Assembly: GCF_035222485.1 (NCBI RefSeq)
Contig: NC_085925.1
Coordinates: 1,178,001-1,242,000 of the forward strand
DNA length: 64,000 nucleotides
From: Podospora pseudoanserina
Taxonomy: Eukaryota; Ascomycota; Sordariomycetes; Sordariales; Podosporaceae
Direction: 5' to 3'
The translations under genes and the position numbers were made by a program. Shown in pieces: positions 23,854 through 34,000 of the stretch. Below the pieces are notes generated by a model. It saw only the letters and a list, made by a program, of their open reading frames with translations. It was not told where the DNA came from and did no database searches. Position 1 is the stretch's first letter; every line of letters starts with the position of its first letter.

Positions 23854-24796
23854 TGGAGGGGAGGGGTAGGGTATGAGAGACCATAAACACCGTTGCAAAA
23901 GGGAAGGGAGTGGTTGATACAGGGTTGTATTGGTTTTATTTTGCTGGGTGACCTTTTTTTATTTATTTTTCATCGGGATGCTTGCTGCTGGCGATTATGA
24001 TTGGGGGTATGAAGGGGGGATATGGAGGGGGCGGAGGAAGGTAAAGCATACGCGATGGGTTGATAACAATGGGTAGGGCAAATGCAAATATTTAGGGTGT
24101 TTCTATTTTTATTTTTATTTTTGAGAGAGAGACAGTTTTTATTTTATTTTTTTCCAATGAAAGGCAAGAGATGATAAGATGATGAGGATGATGCGAGAGT
24201 GAGATGTTGTGTGTGAATCTTGTGAGAGACATTGAGTGTTGAAGTGAGCGGGTAGGTAAGGGAGAAGGGGAGCAAGAGATGGGGATGAAGGACTGGGAAG
24301 GGCAGAAGTAGGAGGACAGAGTATGTACAACATGAATGTTGTGTTTTCGTTTCGTGCAAAATGCCAAGTGACTCCTTTTACCTATGGAGCGGGAAGAAAA
24401 GTCGTGGTTGGGGGTGGTTAACGGGACAGCTATTGAAAATGAGCTGATGAAAGAGACGACAATGTTTTTCAGCAGTGTGATCAGGTAGGTGTGTGCTTGT
24501 TAAGTATGGGAGAGGAATTTTGTGGTTCGGCTTTGTTGACGAGAGTTTGCTTCGCCGGGGTAGGAATAGGCAAAAGGGGGAAGAGACTGGGCGGTGTTAT
24601 GGTTTTGTTGCGGTCAAAAAGGGGGTGGCCGTTCACCGAGTTCACAGACAAAATAGTCTTCAGATAATTCAAAAAAATCACAGCTGCAGCATCAAGGGAA
24701 ACATCAAGAACAAGGAAACCCATTCAAAAAGTGGAGGGACAGGAGCGTAGATGTCACCCTGCTAGTAGCCATCTGAATTCGAACCCTGCTCAAGTT

Positions 24797-24884
<88 letters not shown>

Positions 24885-24970
24885 TCACCAACCAACCAAA
24901 CAACAAACAAACAAAACATCCATGCCAGTAAGCAAAAATAAACTTGGAGAAGAAGAGCTAGGGCAAAAAT
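23854..24970. other. Gene-poor stretch with a microsatellite
   Basis: This is 1.1 kb downstream of SEC4 without a recognisable gene. Both strands have open frames, but they are low complexity. It includes TTTTTATTTTTATTTT runs near 24100-24150 and the CAA/CAG microsatellite described separately. Confidence 0.5.
24798..24880. repeat. (CAA)n(CAG)n compound microsatellite
   Basis: About ten CAA triplets pass directly into CAG triplets interrupted by single CAA units. Simple CCAA/ACAA repeats continue to about 24915. It is not inside a supported coding sequence. Confidence 0.95.
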
Positions 24971-25121
24971 TGGACGCACCGGGGTTCGAACCCGGGACCT
25001 TCACATGGAGCATGGTTGTAATGATAGTCACCACCTTTCGACCACTTCAGGAGCAATGTAGAGAAAGCAACAGGCATTAATTAATGCAAATGAGACGTCG
25101 TAACCACTTGACCATACGCCC
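24971..25121 (-). tRNA. tRNA-Ala(TGC) with a 78-nt intron
   Basis: On the minus strand the 5' exon (25121 to 25085) starts GGGCGTATGGTCAAGTGG and ends with the anticodon loop TTTGCA, giving anticodon TGC. The 3' exon (25006 to 24971) carries the T arm CCGGGTTCGAACCCCGG and ends TGCGTCC plus discriminator A. Acceptor pairing is complete with G3 opposite T70, the alanine identity pair. The anticodon stem TCTCA/TGTGA has one T-T mismatch in the middle. The intron occupies 25007-25084, immediately 3' of the base after the anticodon, which is the normal place. The 78-nt length is long for a nuclear tRNA intron. Decoding as Ala is my inference from sequence; the mismatch leaves some doubt about activity. 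Confidence 0.7.
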
Positions 25122-25459
25122 TGTCTTTGTGGTTTATGTGGTCCCGGCGACGTTGCTATAGCAGGGGGGGGGACTTTGGATGGAAGGAGCAAACTTGGTG
25201 AGCTGGGAGGGGAGGAGCGGGTATCTGCGGTTGTCTGTGGGTTTGGGATGGGGCTTTCTTGGGATTGTGGTGAGGGATATGGGGTGGTTTTGGTTGGATG
25301 GTGTTGTTGGTGTTTGTGTTATTGTCTTCGACCAGGATGCTCAACAACTTATTCGCTAACCAAGAAAGTCTATTATGTCTATCCCTCTCTCTTCATACAT
25401 CTCTTACCCGGAATTATCATCATTGTAGGGCAAAAAAAACAAGACAAGACAAAACGAAA
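25122..25459. other. Spacer between tRNA-Ala genes
   Basis: No gene is visible. It is purine-rich on the plus strand to 25300 and AT-rich afterwards. Confidence 0.4.
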
Positions 25460-25597
25460 GGGCGCATTGGGGTTCGAACCTAGGTCACTTTTGCTGAACA
25501 TACCCCCTCCCCAAACCGATGGCCCAATTCTTGTAGGGCGATCAAAGAGGTAGACCAGTGTCTGCATAGAGATCTTGCCTGCTAGACCATGAGCCGC
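25460..25597 (-). pseudogene. Decayed tRNA-Ala-like copy with intron
   Basis: The minus strand shows GGTCTAGCAGGCAAGATCTC followed by TATGCA, aligning with the D arm and anticodon region of the neighbouring tRNA-Ala genes. About 80 nt later comes a T arm, CTAGGTTCGAACCCC, and an acceptor end TGCGCCC. The T stem has two mismatches and the 5' acceptor strand does not pair with the 3' strand. It looks like a third, inactivated member of the same intron-bearing tRNA family. Confidence 0.5.
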
Positions 25598-26043
25598 TTG
25601 TTTTTTGTTGGGATACGATATCGTTGGGCGTGCTTGGCAGGTAGGCAGATACCCGTGGCAGGTTGCTTGTCTAGAGGGGCAAAGGGGAGAGCCAATGGTT
25701 GTGTCTTTGGCAAGGATCACAATGGCCAGAGAGATGATGATGGTATGTCGAGTTCAGGTTGTAAGGCCTTCTGTCTTTTCTGGAGAGCCTTCACGAACAC
25801 GAGCATGAATGTCGACTGTCACGTCTACTTAGCCTATGGCAGCCAAACTACCTAGGTAAGGAGGTGTTCAGAGTGATAAGTGGGCGAACAGGAAGCAGCA
25901 GGAGGTTTGGTCAAGATATTGTTCAGTGACGCTTTTGGACGATACAATGACAGCATTCCATCTGGAGGGACCAGCGACTACAAAAAAGTTGGGAAGCAAA
26001 AAAGAGATTGAGAAAAAGAGGAAACCCGAGATGACTTCAAAAA
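25598..26043. other. Spacer between tRNA-like loci
   Basis: This 446-bp stretch holds no recognisable gene on either strand. Confidence 0.4.
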
Positions 26044-26200
26044 TGGACGTACCGGGGTTTGAACCCGGGACCCTCTCATGCCAAGATCCCGCTGCCCAAA
26101 TCCTGCGTGCATCCCGTCCTGTCTAGGGGTGGGGATTTATTAGGCCGGCAGGGAGGGCAGCAAGTGCGAATGAGAAATCCTACCACTAGACTATACGCCC
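26044..26200 (-). tRNA. tRNA-Ala(CGC) with an 85-nt intron
   Basis: On the minus strand the 5' exon (26200 to 26165) is GGGCGTA, TA, D arm GTCTAGTGGTAGGAT, then stem TCTCA and loop TTCGCA, giving anticodon CGC. The 3' exon (26079 to 26044) is A, stem TGAGA, variable GGGTC, T arm CCGGGTTCAAACCCCGG, acceptor TACGTCC and discriminator A. All seven acceptor pairs form, with G3:U70, the hallmark of alanine tRNAs. The anticodon stem pairs perfectly. The intron is 26080-26164. The two exons sum to 72 nt, a normal mature length. Intron length is the unusual feature. It is close kin of the TGC gene 1 kb to the left. Confidence 0.8.
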
Positions 26201-26898
26201 TTTGAAGTTGCTGGAAGTAGGAGGGATGGAGGATGTATATAAAGTGTAATGGTCTGTGTTTGCCCATGACGTGGAAAATCTCACTGTACAGACAGCAGTA
26301 TGTATTTGCCAGTTGGACCTGGGCAGGATGTGATCATATGGTTTGAACCGCTCTATCACACGGGTGATGTCAAGAATGAGGTGCTTTGACACAGCTCAAT
26401 ATCATTCTAATGCTCGTCTTCATCGATCCTTCAAGAATCAGGCAGCCTCAAAAATTCTCATTCCGTCTCTTGGTCTTTACCAGCCGCGCCCCCAAGTCTC
26501 ATCCTCAGGATCTACCGTGCATGACATGCACACTCACACCCAAAGCCTTGATTTGTGTGCTGTACTTGTGATGACCTCGGCTTATATCCACCCCCCGTTT
26601 CATCGACCGTGTGAAAGACGACGGGATGTTAGCTGTGCAAGTTTTATGGTTAATGGGTGGGTTTGTTTCCTCATCCCATCTCCATCACCGAGATTCCCAA
26701 ATACTCCCATCCGGCAGCCGGTAACGGTACCAGCCGTGAGATGTGCCTTAATTTGAAGTGAAAAGGTGGCAGCCGAGTGTATATCATCTCGGCTGGCCCT
26801 CAATGTTTGGTGTTTGAGGGCCTCTTTCATTCTGTGCTGCTCGATTCTTTTTCACTTACGCTGCACTTACGCTCTTTTCTAACTTTTCGACATCAGAG
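26201..26898. other. Promoter side of the first secreted-protein gene
   Basis: This is about 0.7 kb without coding features. A pyrimidine-rich segment from 26820 to 26898 (TTTTTCACTTACG, CTCTTTTCTAAC) looks like a transcription start and untranslated leader leading into the 5'-leader intron at 26899. Confidence 0.45.
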
Positions 26899-26950
26899 GT
26901 ATGTTGATCTCCCTTTGGCTTGGAGATATGTACTGATTGAGACCTTCTAG
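26899..26950 (+). other. Predicted 5'-leader intron of the 27.0 kb gene
   Basis: The sequence reads CAGAG then GTATGT, and 52 nt later TAG followed by CTGTGCTC. The same exon-intron-exon junction words (CAGAG|GTATGT ... TAG|CTGTGCTC) recur upstream of the paralogue at 30196-30260. The conserved junctions support a real leader intron in both genes. Confidence 0.6.
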
Positions 26951-27024
26951 CTGTGCTCCTTCCATTCTTTGACATTCTTTACACACCATTGTTTGCAGGC
27001 AGACTTTCAAAGAAACCACCCACC

Positions 27025-28074
27025 ATGAAGACCACAGTTTTATTTCTATCCGTTGGCCTGGCGTCAGCCCAGGTTTTGAATAACTCCACTGGTGTTTTCA
27101 GTAATTCCACCAGCAGCTTTGCCTCGCCCAATGTGGATATCAACAACTTTAACCTCGGTGGACAGGTGGATTTCAACAGCTTGGACGTCAACGGCCTAAA
27201 CCTAGGCAATATCGATCTCGGTAACCAAGATGAGATCGTTGATGCTATCCTGGCTATGCTTAGCGGATTCTGTTTGGGTGGGCAGTTCAACCGCAATAAT
27301 ATCCTGGGGTTTGGCTTCAACAATGATATCGATCTATTCTTCCAGCTTGCTCAGCTGCAACAATTCCAGCAGCTTGGCTTCCTCAATCTGGGAGGTGTAC
27401 AAAATCTGTTCAGCAAGGGGAAGGTACTTGGGGGGTTCAACCTAGGTCCGCATACTTTTTTTCCCCAAAACCAGGTGAAGCTTTTGCTGACCATGTCGTC
27501 AGGCCTCTTCAAACGAGAAATTGCTGATGCCAGGAAGACCATGAAGCGAACCGTACTTCGCCGTGGACGGTATGCCAAACGTCAGTCGTGTGCTCAAGGG
27601 GCTGGATCAGGCGCCATTGGTTCGGGCGTTGGTGGTCAGGAAGAAGCTGCTTTCACAATTGCGACAGCTGAGAACCCGCCATTGGAGACAGCTACTGCGA
27701 CGGCGGCGGCAGACTTCACGATCGCCACCGCTGATCCTGGAGTTGATGATCTTGTTGAGTCCGTTGACTCGGCCGATTTTGAGGCAGTTTTCAGCATCGC
27801 CACAGCAAACCCAGATGTTGTCGTTGGTGCCGCCAATGATATCTATGCGTCATCCGCCGGTGTTGCTACTGCCATTCCTGCTGTTGATTCAGCTTCAGCA
27901 GTTGTTCAAGCCTTTGCTACGATCACCGCTGAGGCAGTAGCAGCTCCTGCTTCCGTTGTTGTTCCAGCCGCAGCTGAGACCGCTATTCCGGCTGTTGCTG
28001 TTGAGGAAGTTGAGGAGGCTGAGGAGGTCGATGTGGAGGACGCTGTCGATAACCTGTCAGACCTCACCCGTTAA
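27025..28074 (+). CDS. Secreted Leu/Asn/Gln-rich protein with KEX2-type sites and IATA repeats
   Basis: This is a 349-aa single-exon protein I cannot assign to a named family. MKTTVLFLSVGLASAQ is a clear signal peptide, and the start lies in CACCATGAAG, a good initiation context; an upstream Met in frame would spoil the signal. Residues 20-150 are rich in N, L, G, Q and F, with many short units such as NNFNLGG and LQQFQQLGFLNLGG. A basic region follows at about 175-205 with KR dibasic sites (FKRE, MKRT, AKRQ), likely KEX2 cleavage points. The C-terminal part is Ala/Val-rich and holds three imperfect repeats: AFTIATAEN, DFTIATADP and VFSIATANP. The tail is acidic. It resembles the 30.4 kb gene product in layout and composition, and the two share leader structure. 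Confidence 0.8.
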   Translation: MKTTVLFLSVGLASAQVLNNSTGVFSNSTSSFASPNVDINNFNLGGQVDFNSLDVNGLNLGNIDLGNQDEIVDAILAMLSGFCLGGQFNRNNILGFGFNNDIDLFFQLAQLQQFQQLGFLNLGGVQNLFSKGKVLGGFNLGPHTFFPQNQVKLLLTMSSGLFKREIADARKTMKRTVLRRGRYAKRQSCAQGAGSGAIGSGVGGQEEAAFTIATAENPPLETATATAAADFTIATADPGVDDLVESVDSADFEAVFSIATANPDVVVGAANDIYASSAGVATAIPAVDSASAVVQAFATITAEAVAAPASVVVPAAAETAIPAVAVEEVEEAEEVDVEDAVDNLSDLTR

Positions 28075-30195
28075 GTGATGAACGGCACGGGAACAGCTCA
28101 GGGGTTTCTGAATGGAGGAGCTCAACCTTGTTGCGGGAGCTGCCCCTGTTCGGGTCGTCCCAACAACTTAGTGACGGTAAGCCAGTTGGGTCAAGAACAG
28201 GAGTCTGCTCTAAACATCCGATGAGCTTCCGGATGAAAGGCCGGGGTTGCAAACATATGAGTGACTGGGGCCTGGGAGGGAGCAAAGTCCGGTCCTTGGC
28301 TGTCAGGAATGACTGGGGGTGCGGCAGATGCCGGGGTCGACCCCAAGATACTTTTTCTTTTGTTAGGGTTTCTTCAGACCGATCGTGATAATGTAATTAG
28401 ATCGGGCTATCTCTATGATGAGTATAAACTTGAGATGAATCTGTTACTGGTGCTGGAGGGGGTTGGAGTTGCTGGAACATACCTGATGATTGATGATCTC
28501 GTGGTTCTAATTTGGGGAGGTCACACTGCTTCGCCATCTTCAGATGGAGTACCTGCATTGCTCCGCATGCTGTGCCTGTTCGTAGCTGTCATCGCAAGAC
28601 GTCGTGCAATCCTGTGATGGCGTGCTGTCTGTCAGGAGCCCACTTCTTCAGCCGGAACCCGCACAGATCCGGTGGCCAAGGCATCCAAGTCAGGTGAAGA
28701 AATTCAAGCGAGGCCATTCCCATGTTGGAAAAAGAGCAATGCCATGGATTTGGCTGCTTCAAAGTGTGCCATCTGCGACATCTATTGTGTGTCTCCGCAT
28801 GAGCGCTCGGTCCCGTCGTTGCAAGTGCACGGCTTCAAGATGGGATCCAACCAATCAGCAGCCCCAATCACCCCCCTGGACGCCTGGGCGGGGGTCTTGG
28901 AATCGGTGGGTGCCACCCCCAGGCACCCCTAAGGCACCCGGCTGTAACGTTAACAGGGGCTTCCCGCTAATCGGCTTCAGACCTTTGAGCCTCTCCCGCC
29001 CCAGAGGACCCGCTATTTAGCCACTTCTCGCCAAACAAGTGCCGGAATTGGGGGGGCAATTGAGGCTTGCCAGGCTTGAAACACCGCAACAGCTCTCGGC
29101 ATCGGATGGGTTCAACTAAGGCAAGCTTAATCGCTTAATCGCTTAATCACCGACTGTTACCTTTCCCTTCGGCTGAACACCAATGTACTCCTTGTCAGTG
29201 TGATGGACTGAGAGAGAACCTCGACGGCCAGCTTGGCTATCCCTTCGTTGCGGGCGGCCGTGAAGGGGTCAAGTCCCAGGTCCTCAATCCATTCGATCGA
29301 GAAGGTCTGGTCTAGTATAGGCTGCTCATGTTTTCATCTGTTTTGTAAAATCCCCGAGCCCTGCTAACGGCATACAGGAGGACCACTGTCATGTTGGAAC
29401 ACCCGGTTCCCGAATTTGGCTCTATTCTTCTCCCAGGAGCACATGGCTCCTCGAAACACTCGAAACGAGCAGCTCATCCTCAGCGGTGATCAGGAATGGC
29501 CACCGAGCGTCTTCCCGCGACCTCCTGGACATCAGATGGTACCTGTGCTTCCCCCACAAAATGGCCTCGACCTGGGGGTATCCCGTCACTGGGCGCCCTC
29601 CCACCCCCACTCAGGAGCTAGTGTAGAGAGCACCTAGTCCCTTGATATCCGAATGCCACCAACCAGTCTTCGGTGTTTCTCTTGGCAGCAAAACAGTCCC
29701 AGATGGCCTCGGTCATAGAGCTTTCCGTACCATGACGTTGCTGCAGGTGCCGAGTGTTCTCGACTACCCTCCCTCCTGTGCAGGGCACATCCCCGTCTCG
29801 GGGAATTTGTTGCTGCTGTGCCTGGGTTGCCTTGACTTTCTCGGTTCTTTGGTTCCGCCTCAACATCGTCAACACATCCCGGCACATCCTGGCCTGCCCT
29901 GCCTGTGGTGTTTTATCCATCCGCCCCCGTCCAGTGACACCTGTCGCCTGATACGCTTCGGATGAGTGCGTGCTCTCATCCCGAACATCACGGCGTCTCC
30001 CTGAAATCCTTGGCAAGCAACTCCTGCTCCCATCTTTGCCATCATCGTTGCCTCTGGTCCTTGGCACGTTCGAGCCACCATATAAGGTGACCTGATCACC
30101 CGTCCTGTCCTGACTTTTTGTTTCTTCATCCCATTCACAACTCCAGCTTTCCAAGGCCCGTTCGCCATCTTCTTTCTGTCATTCATTCTTCAGAG
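28075..30195. other. Spacer between the two secreted-protein genes
   Basis: This 2.1 kb stretch has no supported gene. Long open frames on the minus strand (29.6-30.2 kb) have no family features and overlap the promoter of the next gene. A pyrimidine-rich leader precedes 30195. Confidence 0.5.
29125..29148. repeat. (GCTTAATC)3 octamer repeat
   Basis: Three perfect GCTTAATC units lie head to tail in the spacer between the secreted-protein genes. Confidence 0.9.
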
Positions 30196-30260
30196 GTATG
30201 TCCGCCAAACAATCATCTAAACGAAACACTTGGTGTCGAGGCTAACCTGGTCAACAATAG
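30196..30260 (+). other. Predicted 5'-leader intron of the 30.4 kb gene
   Basis: CAGAG is followed by GTATGT, a GCTAACC branch site and CAATAG, then CTGTGCTC. Junction sequences match those of the leader intron at 26899-26950, while the intron bodies differ in length and sequence. Confidence 0.65.
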
Positions 30261-30385
30261 CTGTGCTCGCTGTTCGCTTCATTCCTTCAATCTTTGAACA
30301 TTTTTGAGCTGTGCTCTTAAACTTTATAATCCTTTAATCTCTTTGTTCGCAAGTCGTTCTCTTAACAACAAAAACATCAGTCAAA

Positions 30386-31099
30386 ATGAAGTTCTTCACC
30401 GTCATCGTCTCTACCCTCGCCGCCATGGTTGCCGCTGCTCCTGCCACTGCTCCCGCCAGCACTGAGGTTGACAAGCGTGCCTTCGCTTTCGATATCAATG
30501 CCTTCAACGGCCTCAAGGGCTTCAACCAGGTCAACCTCAACTACCTCCTCAACATCAACTCTCTGCAGATTGGTCTCCTCGGCAACCTCGCCAACGTCAA
30601 CAACTTCAACATCTTGCAATTCCAGGGTCTCTTTGCTCAGCAGAAGTTTGATCTTCAGGCTCTCCTTCAGCTCCAGCAGCTCCACACCTTCCTCCAGATC
30701 CACCAGCTCGGTGTTCTCAACGGCTTTGATCTCAAGGGCCTCCAGCTCCAGCAGCTCCAGCTCGGTCTCCTCAACAACGTTGGCCTGCTCGATCTCCAGC
30801 AGTTCATCTCCCCCAACGTCATTGGCCAGGTCACCACTATTGGCAACTCAGGTGAGTAACTTTTTTTTATCACATGCACAGACCTCGGCCCAATACATCG
30901 TCTTGTTTTGTCGGCAAACGTGTGTGTTCACACGAGACCCCAAGCCCCGGTTGCCTTCACCCCCAACCTGCCAGTGTCTGGTTCGTCTCCCGGTGTTGCC
31001 GCTCCGAGCCCCAGCGTTGCCCCTTCCGGTGGCGAGGGCCCGAATGTGGTCACTGCGGAAGAGCAAGATGCTCAGGAGGGCCGGAGCAACCTCGACTAG
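30386..31099 (+). CDS. Secreted Leu/Gln-rich protein, probable paralogue of the 27.0 kb gene
   Basis: This is a 206-aa protein, join(30386..30851,30945..31099). MKFFTVIVSTLAAMVAAAPA is a signal peptide, and VDKRAFAF shortly after holds a KR propeptide site. Most of the mature part is built of L, Q, N, F and G, for example LNINSLQIGLLGNLANVNNF and KGLQLQQLQLGLLNNVG, suggesting a regular amphipathic repeat of about 10-12 residues. Splicing adds a Pro/Ser/Gly-rich tail (VSGSSPGVAAPSPS) that is probably disordered. There are no cysteines. The codon usage is extremely C-biased at third positions, a sign of very high expression. Function is unknown; a surface or cell-wall role is a guess. A leader intron shared with the 27.0 kb gene supports common origin. 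Confidence 0.8.
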
Positions 31100-34000
31100 A
31101 GGGCTACTTAGGTGCCAAACGACGCCGACACACCCATCGCATCCGCCTCAGCAAATGCCCCCCTTTTTCGGACCCATTGGCTAATTCTGGATTTTTCTTG
31201 CACAAAAAGTCCGCCTCCCTGTCAAGGAGTAAACGGCGACCATGATGAAAAAGTAATGCAACACCATCTACCATCCACCTCCACCACCCCCATCAAAAAC
31301 ATGACGAGAAACACCACTACAACCCACGAACCGATTTCCTCCTCTCACCCACCGGGGGGGAGGGGGGGAAACGACAGCTTTACGACCCAGCGATAATGAC
31401 GACAAAAACGTGGGAATGGAGATAGGCAAATCAGCAGCAGTGTGATGTCAGCGGAATTTCCTCTTTTTTTTTTTTTTTTCACTACGTGGAAAGTTGAGGG
31501 GGATTTTCCAACGACGAGAAACTAGTTGATAGAATCAATCTCTATTTCTTCACACTTTGTTTTTGTTTTTTGCCTATCTCCTGGTGGATTTCTTTTCTCG
31601 TCAGCTTAATACTTTTTCTCTCTCCTCTGTTTCTGGTGTGTTTGCGGTAGATTTAGCTTTTCTTTTTTCTTCTTTTTTTTGCTTGGATTCATGACACAGT
31701 ACGATGATGGTATTTTATTTCTTTTGTTCTTTTGTATGACAGACGACGAAAAGAGAGGGGAGAGGGAGAGGGGGAGGTATATATGGGACAAACAGGGGTA
31801 GAATGTGATGAATGTAAATGCAATGGGGGGAAGGAAGATTGGTGGGGAAAGCTGGGATGGATACATAGTTGTTGAGTTGTTGGGGGAATATCAACCGGAT
31901 TGGTTTTTCCTGGACGTGATGACTGTTTCATTTTGATTGTGATTGTGATTATTGGTTTTGATCATGTTCTTTTGGGCAGGTATTTTGGGGGTAGTGATGG
32001 ATTTGACTTTTTTTTTTTTTTTTGGATGATAAAACGTGAACTGAAAGAGTGGGAACCGCATGATGAATGAACGGGACGTTGTGGAGCTGGATTTGAGCTG
32101 CTGTTTCTTGGGAAGGGGTGGTGAGGTTGTGACGGTTGGTGTTGGATCGACGGGTGGGGGTAAGGGGGTGATGAGAACGGGAATGGATGCCAAGAAGATG
32201 GAATGAACAAGTTTGTTGCTACCTTTCTGGGCTGTCACGTGAGGATGGGATGGTGGGTTAGGTATGAGTAGGAATGAATCGAGCTTGGTAAACGGATTGG
32301 TCATTTTTGAGAGGATGATACATGAGGCATGTGGTGGGTAGGGGTGATAGGTCTACCTAGGCAGGTAGGTACGTAACGATCATAACGCAGATGTAGGGTT
32401 TTTTTATGGAAAAAAAATGAGAAGAAAAATAAAGAAAATTGGTATGGGGTTTGTTTGGCAAATACTTGGAAATAACGGGACTGAGAGTAGGTACTTCGAC
32501 TTGAGGATATATTATGATGATTATTTGTTGCTTTCTGTGTGAGGCTCTTGTGGTGGAGGGGTATAGTGGATGGGGATGTTTTACCAAGAATAAGAATCAG
32601 GTAAAGAAGGGACCAAAACTTGGGAACCAAATACAGTTTGGATGGGGAAAGTGCGAGGGGCGTGCCGGGGGGGGTTCGGACTATATGGCAGGTTGATGTC
32701 ATGAAACTTGTGGTTGGATCAGGTAACGTACCTTATGCAGTATATGCAGCGCACGTGTGTGTGTGTGTCGCTCGGTGTTGGAGGAAGGAATATTATACCT
32801 GCGGGTGAGTTGGGTGTTCACCGCCCATTGATCTTTTGGATCTCCATAGGTAGGAATCCGAGGGTAGTTGGACAAGGAGAGTCCTTCGAGGTGTGGGTGA
32901 GTTTGGAGTCCGAGGAGGCTACACTTTTTCAAACTTTTCTTTTATTTGATTATGGCTATGGAAAATGATGATGTCAGAAATTTGGACTGTTTTGGAAAGC
33001 CTTCACTATAATACTGGAGAGAGAATTAGGACGGCTATGCCCCGGGAAAGTGTCTCATGGGCCTGCATTGCGGTTTTCTGATTGGAGTTGAAGATGTTCT
33101 GTGGGAGATTGTGGTCGGGCTGACTTCAACGGACGTTGATATATTTACAGTACGAGATATCTTCATTTTCCCGGACAAACGACATCGACATTACCGACCG
33201 TAAGCGGTTTATCTCGAAGTCTTGGTTTGTGTAGTTCCTTTTTGTCGTTCGGGGGTGCTTTCGTGTGTGAGTCAAGAAGAGATTAGAACATCGTGAGAAG
33301 TTGAGTCTCGGATTTTTCAAAAGTCTCGGTGCTGAACTGCGCAGCTGGACTTGAGGTGGTTGGGTTGATGTCTGTGGTGACGATGGAGGAATGATTCAGG
33401 GGTAAAAAAAGGGGTAGTATGCTCTCGGGTTAGGGTTCTTTCTCTCTGCACACAACTTTTGGACGTTCTTGTCTTTTGGACTTTGCCCTGCTAGTCTAAC
33501 AGCGGATCTCATGGGCAAAGAAGGGTGTAAAAAAAGAGCCCCAAATGTCGATTTTGTGATCTTCACTGGCGAGAGGAATCCAGGAAAACCCTCCTTATTT
33601 CTTGTTCGTATCCTCACACACACAGCCTCGTCAGTGCCAAACTCCACACACAACCCTTCTGTGGATATTGTTTCTGAAACAAAACATTCGTAATCATTCG
33701 ATCATCCAACTACTCCACGTATCCGTGCCTCGAGCACATTTTTTTCTCTTCTCTATCCCAACCTGATCCTCGGACACACGGAGGATGGAACGTGGCCTGT
33801 TGGTGATGAACACAGTTCATCTCACATCAGAAAATGCGGCCGCTCTTGCATGAGCTGAGCAGAAGTTGGTCAAGGTTTCACTGTTCTAGAATTTTTCTCG
33901 CAACAATAGCCAAACACTGCTTTCGGAGGGGTGCATACCAAGCTTTTGCCGAGACAGCATCGGATTGGGGACTGCTGCAGAGAAGAGAGTGGGAGTTGGT

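Noticed and set aside
28075-28113. Possible C/D-box snoRNA (GTGATGA followed by CTGA)
   Set aside because: The two boxes are only about 35 nt apart, there is no terminal stem, and the site lies right after a stop codon.
29618-30186. Minus-strand frame of 178 codons upstream of the second secreted-protein gene
   Set aside because: It overlaps the promoter and leader of that gene, has no family features and no plausible splice partners.
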